From assembly GCA_963779325.1 (NCBI GenBank), contig CAVZXS010000010.1:62001-126000 (forward strand): 64,000 bases of DNA. The letters are read 5' to 3'. Shown in pieces: positions 28,179 to 35,728 of the stretch (position 1 is the first letter of the stretch; the number at the start of each line of letters is the position of its first letter). The position numbers and the translations under genes are program-made. This DNA comes from CAVZXS01 sp963779325. GTDB lineage: Bacteria > Bacteroidota > Bacteroidia > Chitinophagales > Chitinophagaceae. The notes beneath the pieces are model-generated. The model was not told the origin of the DNA. It saw only the letters and a list, made by a program, of their open reading frames with translations, and searched no databases.

Positions 28179-28409
28179 CTTGTTGTGGACACAAATACAT
28201 GAATTAGATTAACAGTTTGTTGACAAATAAGATTAAAAAAAAATATGGATATAGTTGGTATTTTCAAAATTTCCACTATTTTTACTGCCTAAATATCCAA
28301 AATATGATAACCAAAAAAATTTCTCGCCTATAAGCATAAACTTCTACACTAGAATTCCAAATCACCTTTTTTTCGAAACCAATATCTAAAAACCTAAACT
28401 CAGAAGTTT

Positions 28410-28991
28410 ATGAAAGCTTATTCACACAAAACCGATCATGAATTGATCCACCTTTTTGTAGATGGAAACCTTGACGCATTAGAAACTCTTGTGATTCGTC
28501 ATAAGGACAAACTATACTCGTCTATTCTTTTTCTTGTAAAAGATAAGTACCTGGCCGAAGATATTTTTCAGGAAGTGTTCATCCGCATTATCGACACCAT
28601 GCGTGGCGGCCGGTATACCGAGGAGGGCAAGTTTCTTCCCTGGGCGCAACGTATTGCACACAACCTGTGTGTAGACCATTTCAGAAAAGTAAAAAGAACA
28701 CCTACTATTCGCAACAGCGAAGAAAAAGATGTTTTTGAAGTACTTAATTTTTCTGAAGACGGCGCCGATGTGGTAATGATGAAAAAACAAAGTCATGACC
28801 GCGTACGCAATATGCTGGATATGCTGCCCGAAGATCAGCGTGAAGTAATTATTCTTCGTCATTTCGCCGATCTTAGTTTTAAAGAAATAGCATCAATGAC
28901 AAATTGCAGCATCAATACCGCCTTGGGCCGTATGCGCTACGGTTTAATAAACCTGCGTAAAATGATGGTGCAAAAGCAAATTGCTATCTAA
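28410..28991 (+). CDS. RNA polymerase ECF sigma factor
   Basis: A 193-residue sigma-70 family protein of the extracytoplasmic function type. Region 2 covers residues 10-90 (DELIHLFVDGNLDALETLVIRHKD, YLAEDIFQEVFIRII, WAQRIAHNLCVDHFRK); region 4 covers residues 125-185 (LPEDQREVIILRHFADLSFKEIASMTNCSINTALGRMRYGLINLRKMM) with the helix-turn-helix. There is no anti-sigma gene next to it, unlike the FecI/FecR pairs of this phylum, so regulation by partner is not shown. It probably directs transcription of a distant regulon. Upstream 250 bp are AT-rich and without a perfect TAnnTTTG box. Confidence 0.94.
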   Translation: MKAYSHKTDHELIHLFVDGNLDALETLVIRHKDKLYSSILFLVKDKYLAEDIFQEVFIRIIDTMRGGRYTEEGKFLPWAQRIAHNLCVDHFRKVKRTPTIRNSEEKDVFEVLNFSEDGADVVMMKKQSHDRVRNMLDMLPEDQREVIILRHFADLSFKEIASMTNCSINTALGRMRYGLINLRKMMVQKQIAI

Positions 28992-29042
28992 AAAAATAAC
29001 ACACCTCTCTGCCTTCTCCTGAGAAGGAAGAGATAAGTTCTT

Positions 29043-29127
29043 GTCATTCTGTACCTCAGACCATAGTTGAGGTATAATATTATACTTCTTTGCTTGCTTG
29101 CCATATGGAATGCTGGTACAGAATGAC
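29043..29127. repeat. MITE-like nested inverted repeat
   Basis: Outer 13-bp perfect inverted repeat GTCATTCTGTACC (29043-29055) / GGTACAGAATGAC (29115-29127). Inside lie a 7-bp hairpin TACCTCA/TGAGGTA (29052-29058 with 29067-29073) and a 14-nt palindrome GTATAATATTATAC (29072-29085). The whole is 85 bp and non-coding. It has the shape of a miniature inverted-repeat element; no target-site duplication is obvious. Confidence 0.6.
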
Positions 29128-29255
29128 GCCAAATTGATCCGCAAATTGCTTAAAAAGCAGTTGGCGGATTTTTTTTGCCTTTTCATAATGCTGCAAAAAG
29201 GAAGAATCGCCGCGCAACGTTTGAATTACATGAGTTGTCATTTTAAAAAAAGGTT

Positions 29256-29765
29256 ATGAGAACATTATCGGGATTTTTATTAGTCATGTGTGTATTTATA
29301 AGTTGCAGAAAGGATGACGTACCTGCAAAACAATGCGATATACAAAAAGCATATCAAGAAAATGCAGCAAGGGTTACAATTACGAACGGCATTTGGGGTA
29401 CCATATCTTCTATGGAGGGAAATTGTATGCCGATGATATATCCTTCTAATTCGAGTTGTACACATTGCCCCGTTAAAAGAACTGTAAAGATTTATGAATA
29501 CACTTTGATAAGTCAGGCCAGACCTTCCGGGAATTCCGGCGTGTTTTTCGACAATTTTAGTACCCAACTTTTAGCGCAGGCAGATACCGACGAAAATGGA
29601 TTTTTTCAAATAAATATTGCGCCCGGTAAGTATACAATTGCCGTTGTTGAAAACGGGAAATTATATGCGAATGGCAGTGACGGACAGGGCGGTCTAAACC
29701 CGGTTACTTTACCTGCCGGAAAACTGAACACAAATGTGGTAATGACCTATAAAGCAGTTTTCTAA
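29256..29765 (+). CDS. Lipoprotein with a carboxypeptidase-regulatory-like domain
   Basis: A 169-residue lipoprotein: MRTLSGFLLVMCVFISC is a type II signal peptide with the lipid-modified cysteine at residue 17, followed by RKDD. Four further cysteines occur (QCDI, GNCM, SSCTHCPV near residue 68). The C-terminal half, with LAQADTDENGFFQINIAPGKYTIAVVENGKLYANG, resembles a CarboxypepD_reg/SdrD-B type sandwich. The function is unknown; it is probably periplasmic or surface exposed. It follows the sigma factor on the same strand after 264 bp containing an inverted-repeat element, so co-transcription is doubtful. Confidence 0.8.
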   Translation: MRTLSGFLLVMCVFISCRKDDVPAKQCDIQKAYQENAARVTITNGIWGTISSMEGNCMPMIYPSNSSCTHCPVKRTVKIYEYTLISQARPSGNSGVFFDNFSTQLLAQADTDENGFFQINIAPGKYTIAVVENGKLYANGSDGQGGLNPVTLPAGKLNTNVVMTYKAVF

Positions 29766-29788
29766 AATATTGGAAGATTATTTTTAGC

Positions 29789-29818
29789 AAAAAAAATCCC
29801 CCGTTGCAAAAGGAGGAT
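29789..29818 (-). terminator. Terminator of accC
   Basis: On the minus strand an imperfect 7-bp stem ATCCTCC / GGGGGAT (one G-T pair) is followed by a run of eight T. It lies 22 nt after the accC stop, between the convergent lipoprotein gene and accC. Confidence 0.7.
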
Positions 29819-29839
29819 CGAAAAGTATAAGCAATTGGT

Positions 29840-31177
29840 TTATTTTAACGTAAAGCCTTCTAAAAATTTAGTATTAAAATCGCCGCTGCGGAAACGCTCA
29901 TCCTGCATCAGTTGCAGGTGAAAAGGTATGGTAGTTTTAATTCCTTCAATTACATATTCACTCAATGCACGGTACATAGTACTGATAGCTTCGTTTCTTG
30001 TACGGGCAACGGTAATTAATTTACCAATCATAGAATCATAATACGGTGGTATTACATAGCCGGCGTATACATGACTGTCTACACGTACACCATGGCCGCC
30101 CGGCTGATGCAGTGTTGTTATTTTACCGGGCGATGGACGAAAATCATTGTACGGATCTTCAGCATTGATACGGCACTCGATGGAATGATTTTGCGGAATA
30201 TAATCTTCGCCGGAAATTTTTTCGCCCATGGCGATTTTAATCTGTTCTTTAATCAAATCAAAATTGATTACTTCTTCCGTTACACAATGCTCTACCTGTA
30301 TCCGCGTATTCATTTCCATAAAATAAAAATTCCGGTGTTTGTCCACCAAGAATTCTACCGTACCCACACTTTCATAATTAATGGCGGCTGCAGCTTTTTT
30401 TGCCGCTTCACCCATTTTATATCGCAACTCATCGGTCATAAACGGCGAAGGAGATTCTTCTACCAATTTCTGATGACGGCGTTGAATAGAACAATCTCTT
30501 TCACTTAAGTGGCAAACATTGCCAAACTGATCGCCGGCTATTTGTATTTCTATATGTCGCGGCTCCTCTACAAATTTTTCCATATAAATACCGTCATTCT
30601 TAAATGATGCGGCAGCTTCGGCCTTGGCGGTATCATAAGCCTTTTCCATTTCGCTGTCTTGCCAAACTATACGCATACCCTTGCCGCCACCGCCGGCAGT
30701 AGCTTTTAAAATTACAGGGTAGCCCATTTCTTTCCCCAAACCCCTTGCTTCATCTACACTTTGTAATAAACCCTCGCCGCCCGGTACCACCGGTACGCCG
30801 GCTTTTATCATGGTTTCTTTAGCAGTTATTTTATCGCCCATACCATTAATCATAGCAGATGTGGGGCCAATAAATTTTATACCGTGGTCATTACATATAT
30901 CGGCAAATTTTGCATTCTCCGCTAAAAAGCCATATCCGGGGTGAATGGCGTCCGCATTGGTAATTTCCGCGGCTGACATAATATGCGCAATATTTAAATA
31001 TGAATCGGAACTCTGCGGCTTACCGATACAAACAGCTTCATCGGCAAATTTTACATGTAAGCTATCCCTGTCGGCAGTAGAATAAACAGCTACTGTTTTA
31101 ATACCCATCTCACGGCAAGTACGGATGACACGAAGCGCAATTTCACCGCGATTTGCAATTAATATTTTTTTGAACAT
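29840..31177 (-). CDS. accC: Biotin carboxylase subunit of acetyl-CoA carboxylase
   Basis: Carboxylates the biotin on AccB with ATP and bicarbonate, the first half-reaction of fatty-acid synthesis. The protein has 445 aa, typical of free-standing AccC. The N-terminus FKKILIANRGEIALRVIRTCREMGI is canonical, HPGYGFLAENA is near residue 80, the glycine-rich ATP-grasp loop KATAGGGGKGMRIV near 158, RDCSIQRRHQKLVEE near 230 and the metal/biotin site MEMNTRIQVEHCVTE near 287. It lies 97 nt downstream of accB in the usual accBC order. The carboxyltransferase genes are elsewhere. Confidence 0.97.
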   Translation of the reverse strand: MFKKILIANRGEIALRVIRTCREMGIKTVAVYSTADRDSLHVKFADEAVCIGKPQSSDSYLNIAHIMSAAEITNADAIHPGYGFLAENAKFADICNDHGIKFIGPTSAMINGMGDKITAKETMIKAGVPVVPGGEGLLQSVDEARGLGKEMGYPVILKATAGGGGKGMRIVWQDSEMEKAYDTAKAEAAASFKNDGIYMEKFVEEPRHIEIQIAGDQFGNVCHLSERDCSIQRRHQKLVEESPSPFMTDELRYKMGEAAKKAAAAINYESVGTVEFLVDKHRNFYFMEMNTRIQVEHCVTEEVINFDLIKEQIKIAMGEKISGEDYIPQNHSIECRINAEDPYNDFRPSPGKITTLHQPGGHGVRVDSHVYAGYVIPPYYDSMIGKLITVARTRNEAISTMYRALSEYVIEGIKTTIPFHLQLMQDERFRSGDFNTKFLEGFTLK

Positions 31178-31274
31178 GCATTAAATTTGAAAATTTGAGA
31201 ATCTGCTAATTTGAAAATTAACGCCTGCTTATTTTAGAAAATGAATATCATTTTCAAATCGGCTAATTTTCGAA

Positions 31275-31769
31275 TTAATTGGGTTCAACCAGGAAAAGAG
31301 GCTGGTCGTATTCTACCGGCGAAGAATCTTCCACCAATACTTTTACTATTTTACCTTTTACTTCGCTTTCAATTTCGTTAAAGAGTTTCATGGCTTCAAT
31401 AATACAAACCACTTTGCCGGGGGTTATTTCAGAACCCACTTCTACAAAAAGCGGTTTATCGGGTGAGGCCCTGCGGTAGAAAGTACCTATCATAGGGCTT
31501 TTAATGGTGATTAAATTACTGCCGGCGACCGGGGCTGCTTCTTTCGCTTCAGCAGAAGATGCTGACGACGATGCAGCCGAAGAAACATTAGCAGCTGCTT
31601 GCAGAGCCGCTTGCGGAGCTGAAAAAACCGGTGCGGAAGAAACTACCTGTGTTACATGATCTTCTTTTTGCTTCACGGTAACCCTGAAATCTTTTTGCTC
31701 AATAGTTACTTCACCAATATTTGATTTGTTGATCATCTTGATCAACTCCTGGATTTGCTTAAAGTCCAT
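31275..31769 (-). CDS. accB: Biotin carboxyl carrier protein of acetyl-CoA carboxylase
   Basis: Carries the carboxybiotin between AccC and the carboxyltransferase. From the ATG at 31769 it has 164 aa; the frame extends three codons to a TTG, which I consider less likely. Residues 1-45 form the AccB N-terminal helices (MDFKQIQELIKMINKSNIGEV), residues 50-95 are an Ala/Ser-rich flexible linker, and the C-terminal 75 residues are the biotinyl domain with the biotinylated lysine in CIIEAMKLFNEIE near residue 129 and the thumb GTFYRRASPDKP. It is followed by accC. Confidence 0.96.
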   Translation of the reverse strand: MDFKQIQELIKMINKSNIGEVTIEQKDFRVTVKQKEDHVTQVVSSAPVFSAPQAALQAAANVSSAASSSASSAEAKEAAPVAGSNLITIKSPMIGTFYRRASPDKPLFVEVGSEITPGKVVCIIEAMKLFNEIESEVKGKIVKVLVEDSSPVEYDQPLFLVEPN

Positions 31770-31891
31770 GTTTTTCAATTTAATAGAATGTTTTGGTTAA
31801 ACAGGAAGGCTAAGATAAGTGTTTTTATGTTTCTAGTTCCGCGTTCTTATTTTTTCTGTTTCCCGCTTTAAATTACAGCCTTTCAATGAGT

Positions 31892-31912
31892 AAGGCGCCA
31901 TAAAGGCGCCTT
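31892..31912 (-). terminator. Hairpin after efp
   Basis: An 8-bp stem AAGGCGCC (31892-31899) / GGCGCCTT (31905-31912) with a 5-nt loop, 30 nt after the efp stop. The T-run on the minus strand is weak. Confidence 0.5.
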
Positions 31913-31941
31913 TATTTAGTTTAAAACCTGCATAGCAAAGC

Positions 31942-32508
31942 TTATTCTTTTACCCGCTCTACATATTCGCCGGTCTTGGTATTTACTCTTATCAATTCGC
32001 CTTCATTTACGAATAAAGGTACACCAACCGTAGCACCGGTTTCAATAGTTGCCGGCTTTAATGTACGTGTAGCAGTATCTCCTCTAAGACCCGGCTCGGT
32101 GTAAGTAACCAGTACCACTATTTTATCAGGAAGCTCCACACTCATTGGCAATTCAGTTTCGGTATTCATCATTATACTTACTTCCTGTCCATCTTTTAAA
32201 AATTGAGGAGCATCAATCATATTTTCCTGCAACGCAAGCTGTTCGAAGGTTTCGGTATCCATAAAATTATAGCCTGTATCATCTTTGTACAAAAACTGGT
32301 ACGATTTTCTTTCTACACGAACCGGGTAGATCATATCGCCTGAGTTCCAGGTCTTTTCGATAGAACGGTTATTATCAACACCCTTTAGTTTAGCCCACAC
32401 TTTTGCGGCCGCACGTGCTGTTTTATTTTCACCAAATTCTACTATTGTGTAAAGGCTGCCGTCCAATTTAATGATTAAACCGCGGCTGATGTCTGCTGTA
32501 TTTGCCAT
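31942..32508 (-). CDS. efp: Translation elongation factor P with Arg32 at the tip
   Basis: Binds ribosomes stalled on proline stretches and promotes peptide bond formation. The protein has 188 aa with the three EF-P domains: KOW-like residues 1-65, OB 66-128, C-terminal OB 130-188 with the signature YTEPGLRGDTATRTLKPA near residue 134. The tip loop of domain I reads ENKTARAAAKVWAKLK (27-42). The usual KPGKG with its modified lysine is absent, and residue 32 is arginine, as in the EF-P class rhamnosylated by EarP in proteobacteria. No earP-like gene is adjacent. dTDP-rhamnose genes rmlC and rmlD lie in the same window. The modification is inference. Confidence 0.97.
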   Translation of the reverse strand: MANTADISRGLIIKLDGSLYTIVEFGENKTARAAAKVWAKLKGVDNNRSIEKTWNSGDMIYPVRVERKSYQFLYKDDTGYNFMDTETFEQLALQENMIDAPQFLKDGQEVSIMMNTETELPMSVELPDKIVVLVTYTEPGLRGDTATRTLKPATIETGATVGVPLFVNEGELIRVNTKTGEYVERVKE

Positions 32509-32574
32509 TTTTAAAAAGCTTTGAGCTGATAGTGGTGAACTATGAGCTTGTTAGTAAATCGTTTTTTGAGGCGG

Positions 32575-32605
32575 CAAAGATAAGGCAAAGCATCTTGCGG
32601 GCAAA
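32575..32605 (-). promoter_or_regulatory. Candidate efp promoter
   Basis: On the minus strand TTTG (32602-32605) is followed after 19 nt by TATCTTTG (32575-32582), matching both halves of the Bacteroidota TTTG/TAnnTTTG promoter. It ends 67 nt before the efp start codon. Confidence 0.55.
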
Positions 32606-32610
32606 AGTAA

Positions 32611-32635
32611 AAAATGCTGCATTGAACAGCATTTT
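32611..32635 (-). terminator. Hairpin downstream of the M56 gene (1)
   Basis: A 9-bp perfect stem AAAATGCTG (32611-32619) / CAGCATTTT (32627-32635) with a 7-nt loop, between the stop of the M56 gene and the efp promoter. Followed on the minus strand by TTTTACTTTTG. Confidence 0.6.
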
Positions 32636-32656
32636 CTCACTAATTGGAGATAAATG

Positions 32657-32695
32657 ATTATGCCCCGATAATTTGAAATTCTTACCGGGCATAAT
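32657..32695 (-). terminator. Hairpin downstream of the M56 gene (2)
   Basis: A 9-bp stem ATTATGCCC (32657-32665) / GGGCATAAT (32687-32695) with a 21-nt loop, just upstream of the first hairpin in the direction of M56 transcription. The two in tandem may insulate efp. Confidence 0.5.
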
Positions 32696-32732
32696 CGCAA
32701 TATTTATAAACAGATGATTTTAGTACCGGTTT

Positions 32733-35201
32733 TTATACGACTATCTTTTTCCGGGTTGTAATTCTGATAACTCCTTTCTTTCCTTTTTCTGTTTCTTTAT
32801 TTTTTTTAACATCCACTGACAGAATACTCTCAGGGGCTAATTGCTCTACTTGTTTGCGGGTTGCAGGCACATTATCAATATAATAGTCTACATCAACAGG
32901 CAGTTCGCGGTCAACAGCCACAGTTCGATCAACACTTCCGTTAATTTTAGTTGCCGGTACCCGAGTCACAGAAACTTTTGCAACAGGTTCTTCGCTTACA
33001 GCCGTAACATCAACAGGCACTTCGATCACTTGAGCTCTCGCAACAGGCACTTCTCTTACTTCAACTATTTCAGCAGAAGCATCGGCCGGTATATTTTTTT
33101 TAGTAGTTATTTTAACAACACCATTTTTTCCTTTTGCCCCATATTTTTCAACAGCGGTTTTATCTTTCAGCACATCAACTCTTGCTATATCGGAGCGATT
33201 TATTGTATTTAAATCTTCTGACGCTGCCATTTCTTTACCATCTACTATATACAGTGGTTTGGCGGGCACTTTCAATACTATGTAGTCATTATTTTCTACA
33301 TCGGCTGATGCTGCTCTTTGCTCCCGCTGTTTTGCCGGCGGAGGTGGCGGAGGCGGCAATTCGCCATATTTACTTTTAAAAGCAGCTTTTTCTTTCGAAT
33401 CATTTAAATTATAAACTTCTTTGTTTCCATTCTTCAATGTAACGGTAGCAATATTTGTATTGCGCTTGGTTTGCTTGTCCTGTTTGGATTGAACTTTGAT
33501 TCCACTTACATTATCAGGCAGTTCGGTAGCAACGGCGGTTGCCGGAGGTGCAGGCATATCTGATATATCGGGACTCATTGCCGGTATGGGCGGAGGCGGT
33601 GGTGGTGGTATTTGTCCATATAAATTTTCATAATACTTTTCATTCTTATTCCAGTCCGTCAATAATAACCGCTTAACTTCTTTCTTATTTTTATCTTTTA
33701 CTACAACAGTACAATTCCCTTTCCTGTCAATGATATCAATCAAATAGCCTTTATCATTTATTTCTACAGGTGTTTTCGGAAGAAGTGCCGGCGGCGGAGA
33801 ATCAACGATAGCTATCAAATTACCTTTATCATTTATCATTAAAGGATCTCCGGCAACAGAAATATTATCAATATTGTCCGGATTACTTTCCCCGGAACGG
33901 TTCTTTTTAAATTGCTTCAATTTTTCCTGCAAATTATCATAATCAAGGCCTGAGATGTCAGAAGCATTCCCAATTATTGAAGCATAGGAATTTTCGCCAC
34001 TGCCTTTTTTTGCAAGTCCCAAAAACTCAATGGTCTTACCATATTTTTCAAAAATTCCCGGTTCAGAAAAATTGCCCCAATTTTCTCTTTGCGACAAAGG
34101 CTTATATCCTTGCTTAGAAACAAACAGTGTAAACTGTAAAGGTTTATCCTCAAAAGGTATTTCCATTTTATAATAACCGTTTTCATCGGTTGTTGCCGCA
34201 ATTTGTTTCTCGCTGCAGTCTATCCGGGCAAACGCCAACGGCATCATAGTACCTGCGTCTAATACTAATCCCGCGATAACTATATTATTTTCCATATCAC
34301 CCGTTTTTTCATCTGTAATTATTTTATCTCTAAAAGCAAGTAATAAAATGGCCGTGAGCGGCAGGGCGAATAAAAATTTTATAAGGTGTACTTTGGCGCT
34401 TTTAAGTTTGTTCATCATGGCAATACGTTTTTTAAGTGATGAGAAATTAAATTGCTGGGTTATACTGAATTGGGAAACCCCGATTACTTTTAATAAAAGA
34501 TATTGATACTGTTTACGATCAAACCCGCTTTGCAGCACATTATTATCCGCTATAAATTCCAGGTTTTGCCGTATAGCTTTGCGCATCAGCCATACAAAGG
34601 GATTGTACCAATTGATAACACAAAGCAGCTCGGCAAATAAAATATCTATAGTATGTTTTTGTTTTACATGCACAAATTCGTGGCGGATGATTTCCTTTAG
34701 TTCTTCCGCATTTTCTATTTCATGATTTATAAAAATGGAATTATTAAACGAAAACGGAATTATCTTCTCTTTCACGCGGTATAATTTTACTTCCTCGTCG
34801 CTTAATAATTCGGCGCCATTTTTCATTTTTAAAAAAGAAAAATACTGCAACGCCAAACGCAACAGCAATAGAAATGAGCCTGCCAAAAAAACAATTAAGC
34901 CCCATTGCCAATAATGCATTACTGATGAATTTTCATGCACGGTTTGCGCCGTATTGGCTGCGTCAGCCGAAAAGTTAAAAGCGGGAATCGAATTTATTAA
35001 TTTATTATTATCCATTTCACTCCTGCTCAGCAGGCTTGTGATATCGGTAAAAGGAATAAAAAAGCAAAGCAATGAATAAAACAAAAGATACCGGCGGTTG
35101 AGGTTATAAAAAGTAAGCCGCTGCAAAACCAGTATATAAAATAAATATACTGCTCCCAGACTTATGGAAAATTTCAGCAGGTTTTCAAAAAAAAGAGGCA
35201 T
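32733..35201 (-). CDS. BlaR1-like M56 family metallopeptidase sensor with plug-like C-terminus
   Basis: Membrane sensor protease of 822 aa paired with BlaI. Residues 1-130 and 265-285 hold the membrane segments. The zinc motif HEFVH is at 174-178, and the third ligand is probably in NLEFIADNNVL near 215. A CarboxypepD_reg-like sandwich follows near 300-370 (VIAGLVLDAGTMMPLAFARI). The rest is periplasmic, with two proline runs (QIPPPPPPPIP, ELPPPPPPPAK) and two segments like the TonB-dependent receptor plug: YIVDGKEM ... GKNGVVKITTKK near 650-700 and YYIDNVPA ... GKKGVIRITTRK at the extreme end. There is no penicillin-binding domain, so the signal is unlikely to be a beta-lactam. It lies 35 nt downstream of blaI in one operon. 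Confidence 0.9.
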   Translation of the reverse strand: MPLFFENLLKFSISLGAVYLFYILVLQRLTFYNLNRRYLLFYSLLCFFIPFTDITSLLSRSEMDNNKLINSIPAFNFSADAANTAQTVHENSSVMHYWQWGLIVFLAGSFLLLLRLALQYFSFLKMKNGAELLSDEEVKLYRVKEKIIPFSFNNSIFINHEIENAEELKEIIRHEFVHVKQKHTIDILFAELLCVINWYNPFVWLMRKAIRQNLEFIADNNVLQSGFDRKQYQYLLLKVIGVSQFSITQQFNFSSLKKRIAMMNKLKSAKVHLIKFLFALPLTAILLLAFRDKIITDEKTGDMENNIVIAGLVLDAGTMMPLAFARIDCSEKQIAATTDENGYYKMEIPFEDKPLQFTLFVSKQGYKPLSQRENWGNFSEPGIFEKYGKTIEFLGLAKKGSGENSYASIIGNASDISGLDYDNLQEKLKQFKKNRSGESNPDNIDNISVAGDPLMINDKGNLIAIVDSPPPALLPKTPVEINDKGYLIDIIDRKGNCTVVVKDKNKKEVKRLLLTDWNKNEKYYENLYGQIPPPPPPPIPAMSPDISDMPAPPATAVATELPDNVSGIKVQSKQDKQTKRNTNIATVTLKNGNKEVYNLNDSKEKAAFKSKYGELPPPPPPPAKQREQRAASADVENNDYIVLKVPAKPLYIVDGKEMAASEDLNTINRSDIARVDVLKDKTAVEKYGAKGKNGVVKITTKKNIPADASAEIVEVREVPVARAQVIEVPVDVTAVSEEPVAKVSVTRVPATKINGSVDRTVAVDRELPVDVDYYIDNVPATRKQVEQLAPESILSVDVKKNKETEKGKKGVIRITTRKKIVV

Positions 35202-35236
35202 TGAAAAAGTTTTAAATTTGAATTTTTATTTCCCGG

Positions 35237-35599
35237 TTATTTACCGCCTTCTATCAGCGCTATAATTTCTTTTAATTCTTTTGGCGAAAGCTTTTTCTTT
35301 TCCACAAAAAAATTAACCAGCTCCTTATACGAGTTATCGAAATAATCTTTTACAAACCCGCTCATGAATTTTTGCTTGTACTCTTCTTCGGTTACCAACG
35401 GCTTGTATAAATAAGCATTACCCGACAGGCGGCTTCGCACAAAACCTTTCTTCTCTAAATTTTTAATAGTAGATGCCAACGTTGTGTAAGGCGGGAGCGG
35501 CTCCTCCATATTTTCTAAAAAAGATTTTACATTGGCTTCGCCGGTTTGCCAAATGGCCTGCATGGCCTGCTCTTCTTGCAGTGTGAGTTTTTCTATCAT
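35237..35599 (-). CDS. BlaI/MecI/CopY family transcriptional repressor
   Basis: A 120-residue winged-helix repressor. The DNA-binding domain covers residues 1-75 (LTLQEEQAMQAIWQTGEANVKSFLENM, YTTLASTIKNLEKKGFVRSRLSGNAYLYKPLV) and the C-terminal helices form the dimer. In the family, a partner M56 protease triggers cleavage and derepression; here that gene follows directly. Two TACGAA/TTCGTA dyads lie within 40 bp upstream of the start codon, so it very probably controls its own operon. Confidence 0.94.
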   Translation of the reverse strand: MIEKLTLQEEQAMQAIWQTGEANVKSFLENMEEPLPPYTTLASTIKNLEKKGFVRSRLSGNAYLYKPLVTEEEYKQKFMSGFVKDYFDNSYKELVNFFVEKKKLSPKELKEIIALIEGGK

Positions 35600-35602
35600 T
35601 TC

Positions 35603-35636
35603 TACGAAATATTCGTAAAGCTACGAATATTTCGTA
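35603..35636. promoter_or_regulatory. Two operator dyads for the BlaI-like repressor
   Basis: TACGAA-ATA-TTCGTA (35603-35617) and TACGAA-TAT-TTCGTA (35622-35636) are each palindromic and are the reverse complement of one another. They start 4 nt upstream of the blaI start codon. The spacing of 19 bp between centres, close to two helical turns, suits cooperative binding of dimers. The motif differs from the TACA/TGTA core of staphylococcal BlaI operators. Confidence 0.7.
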
Positions 35637-35728
35637 ATTCGCCAAATTTTTCTTTTTCGGATTTTAGAATTGATTGTTAAAAACCACAGGAGGAAATATA
35701 ATACTGAGGTGTCAGCTTTAGAAGAAAA

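Noticed and set aside
28944..29186. Minus-strand frame of 80 codons between the sigma factor and the lipoprotein
   Set aside because: It runs through the inverted-repeat element and into the sigma factor gene; the residues mirror the repeat rather than a protein.
33594..33620. GGT/GGC-rich short repeat in the M56 gene
   Set aside because: It encodes the first proline run of the protein in frame and so is a coding low-complexity tract, not an independent repeat.
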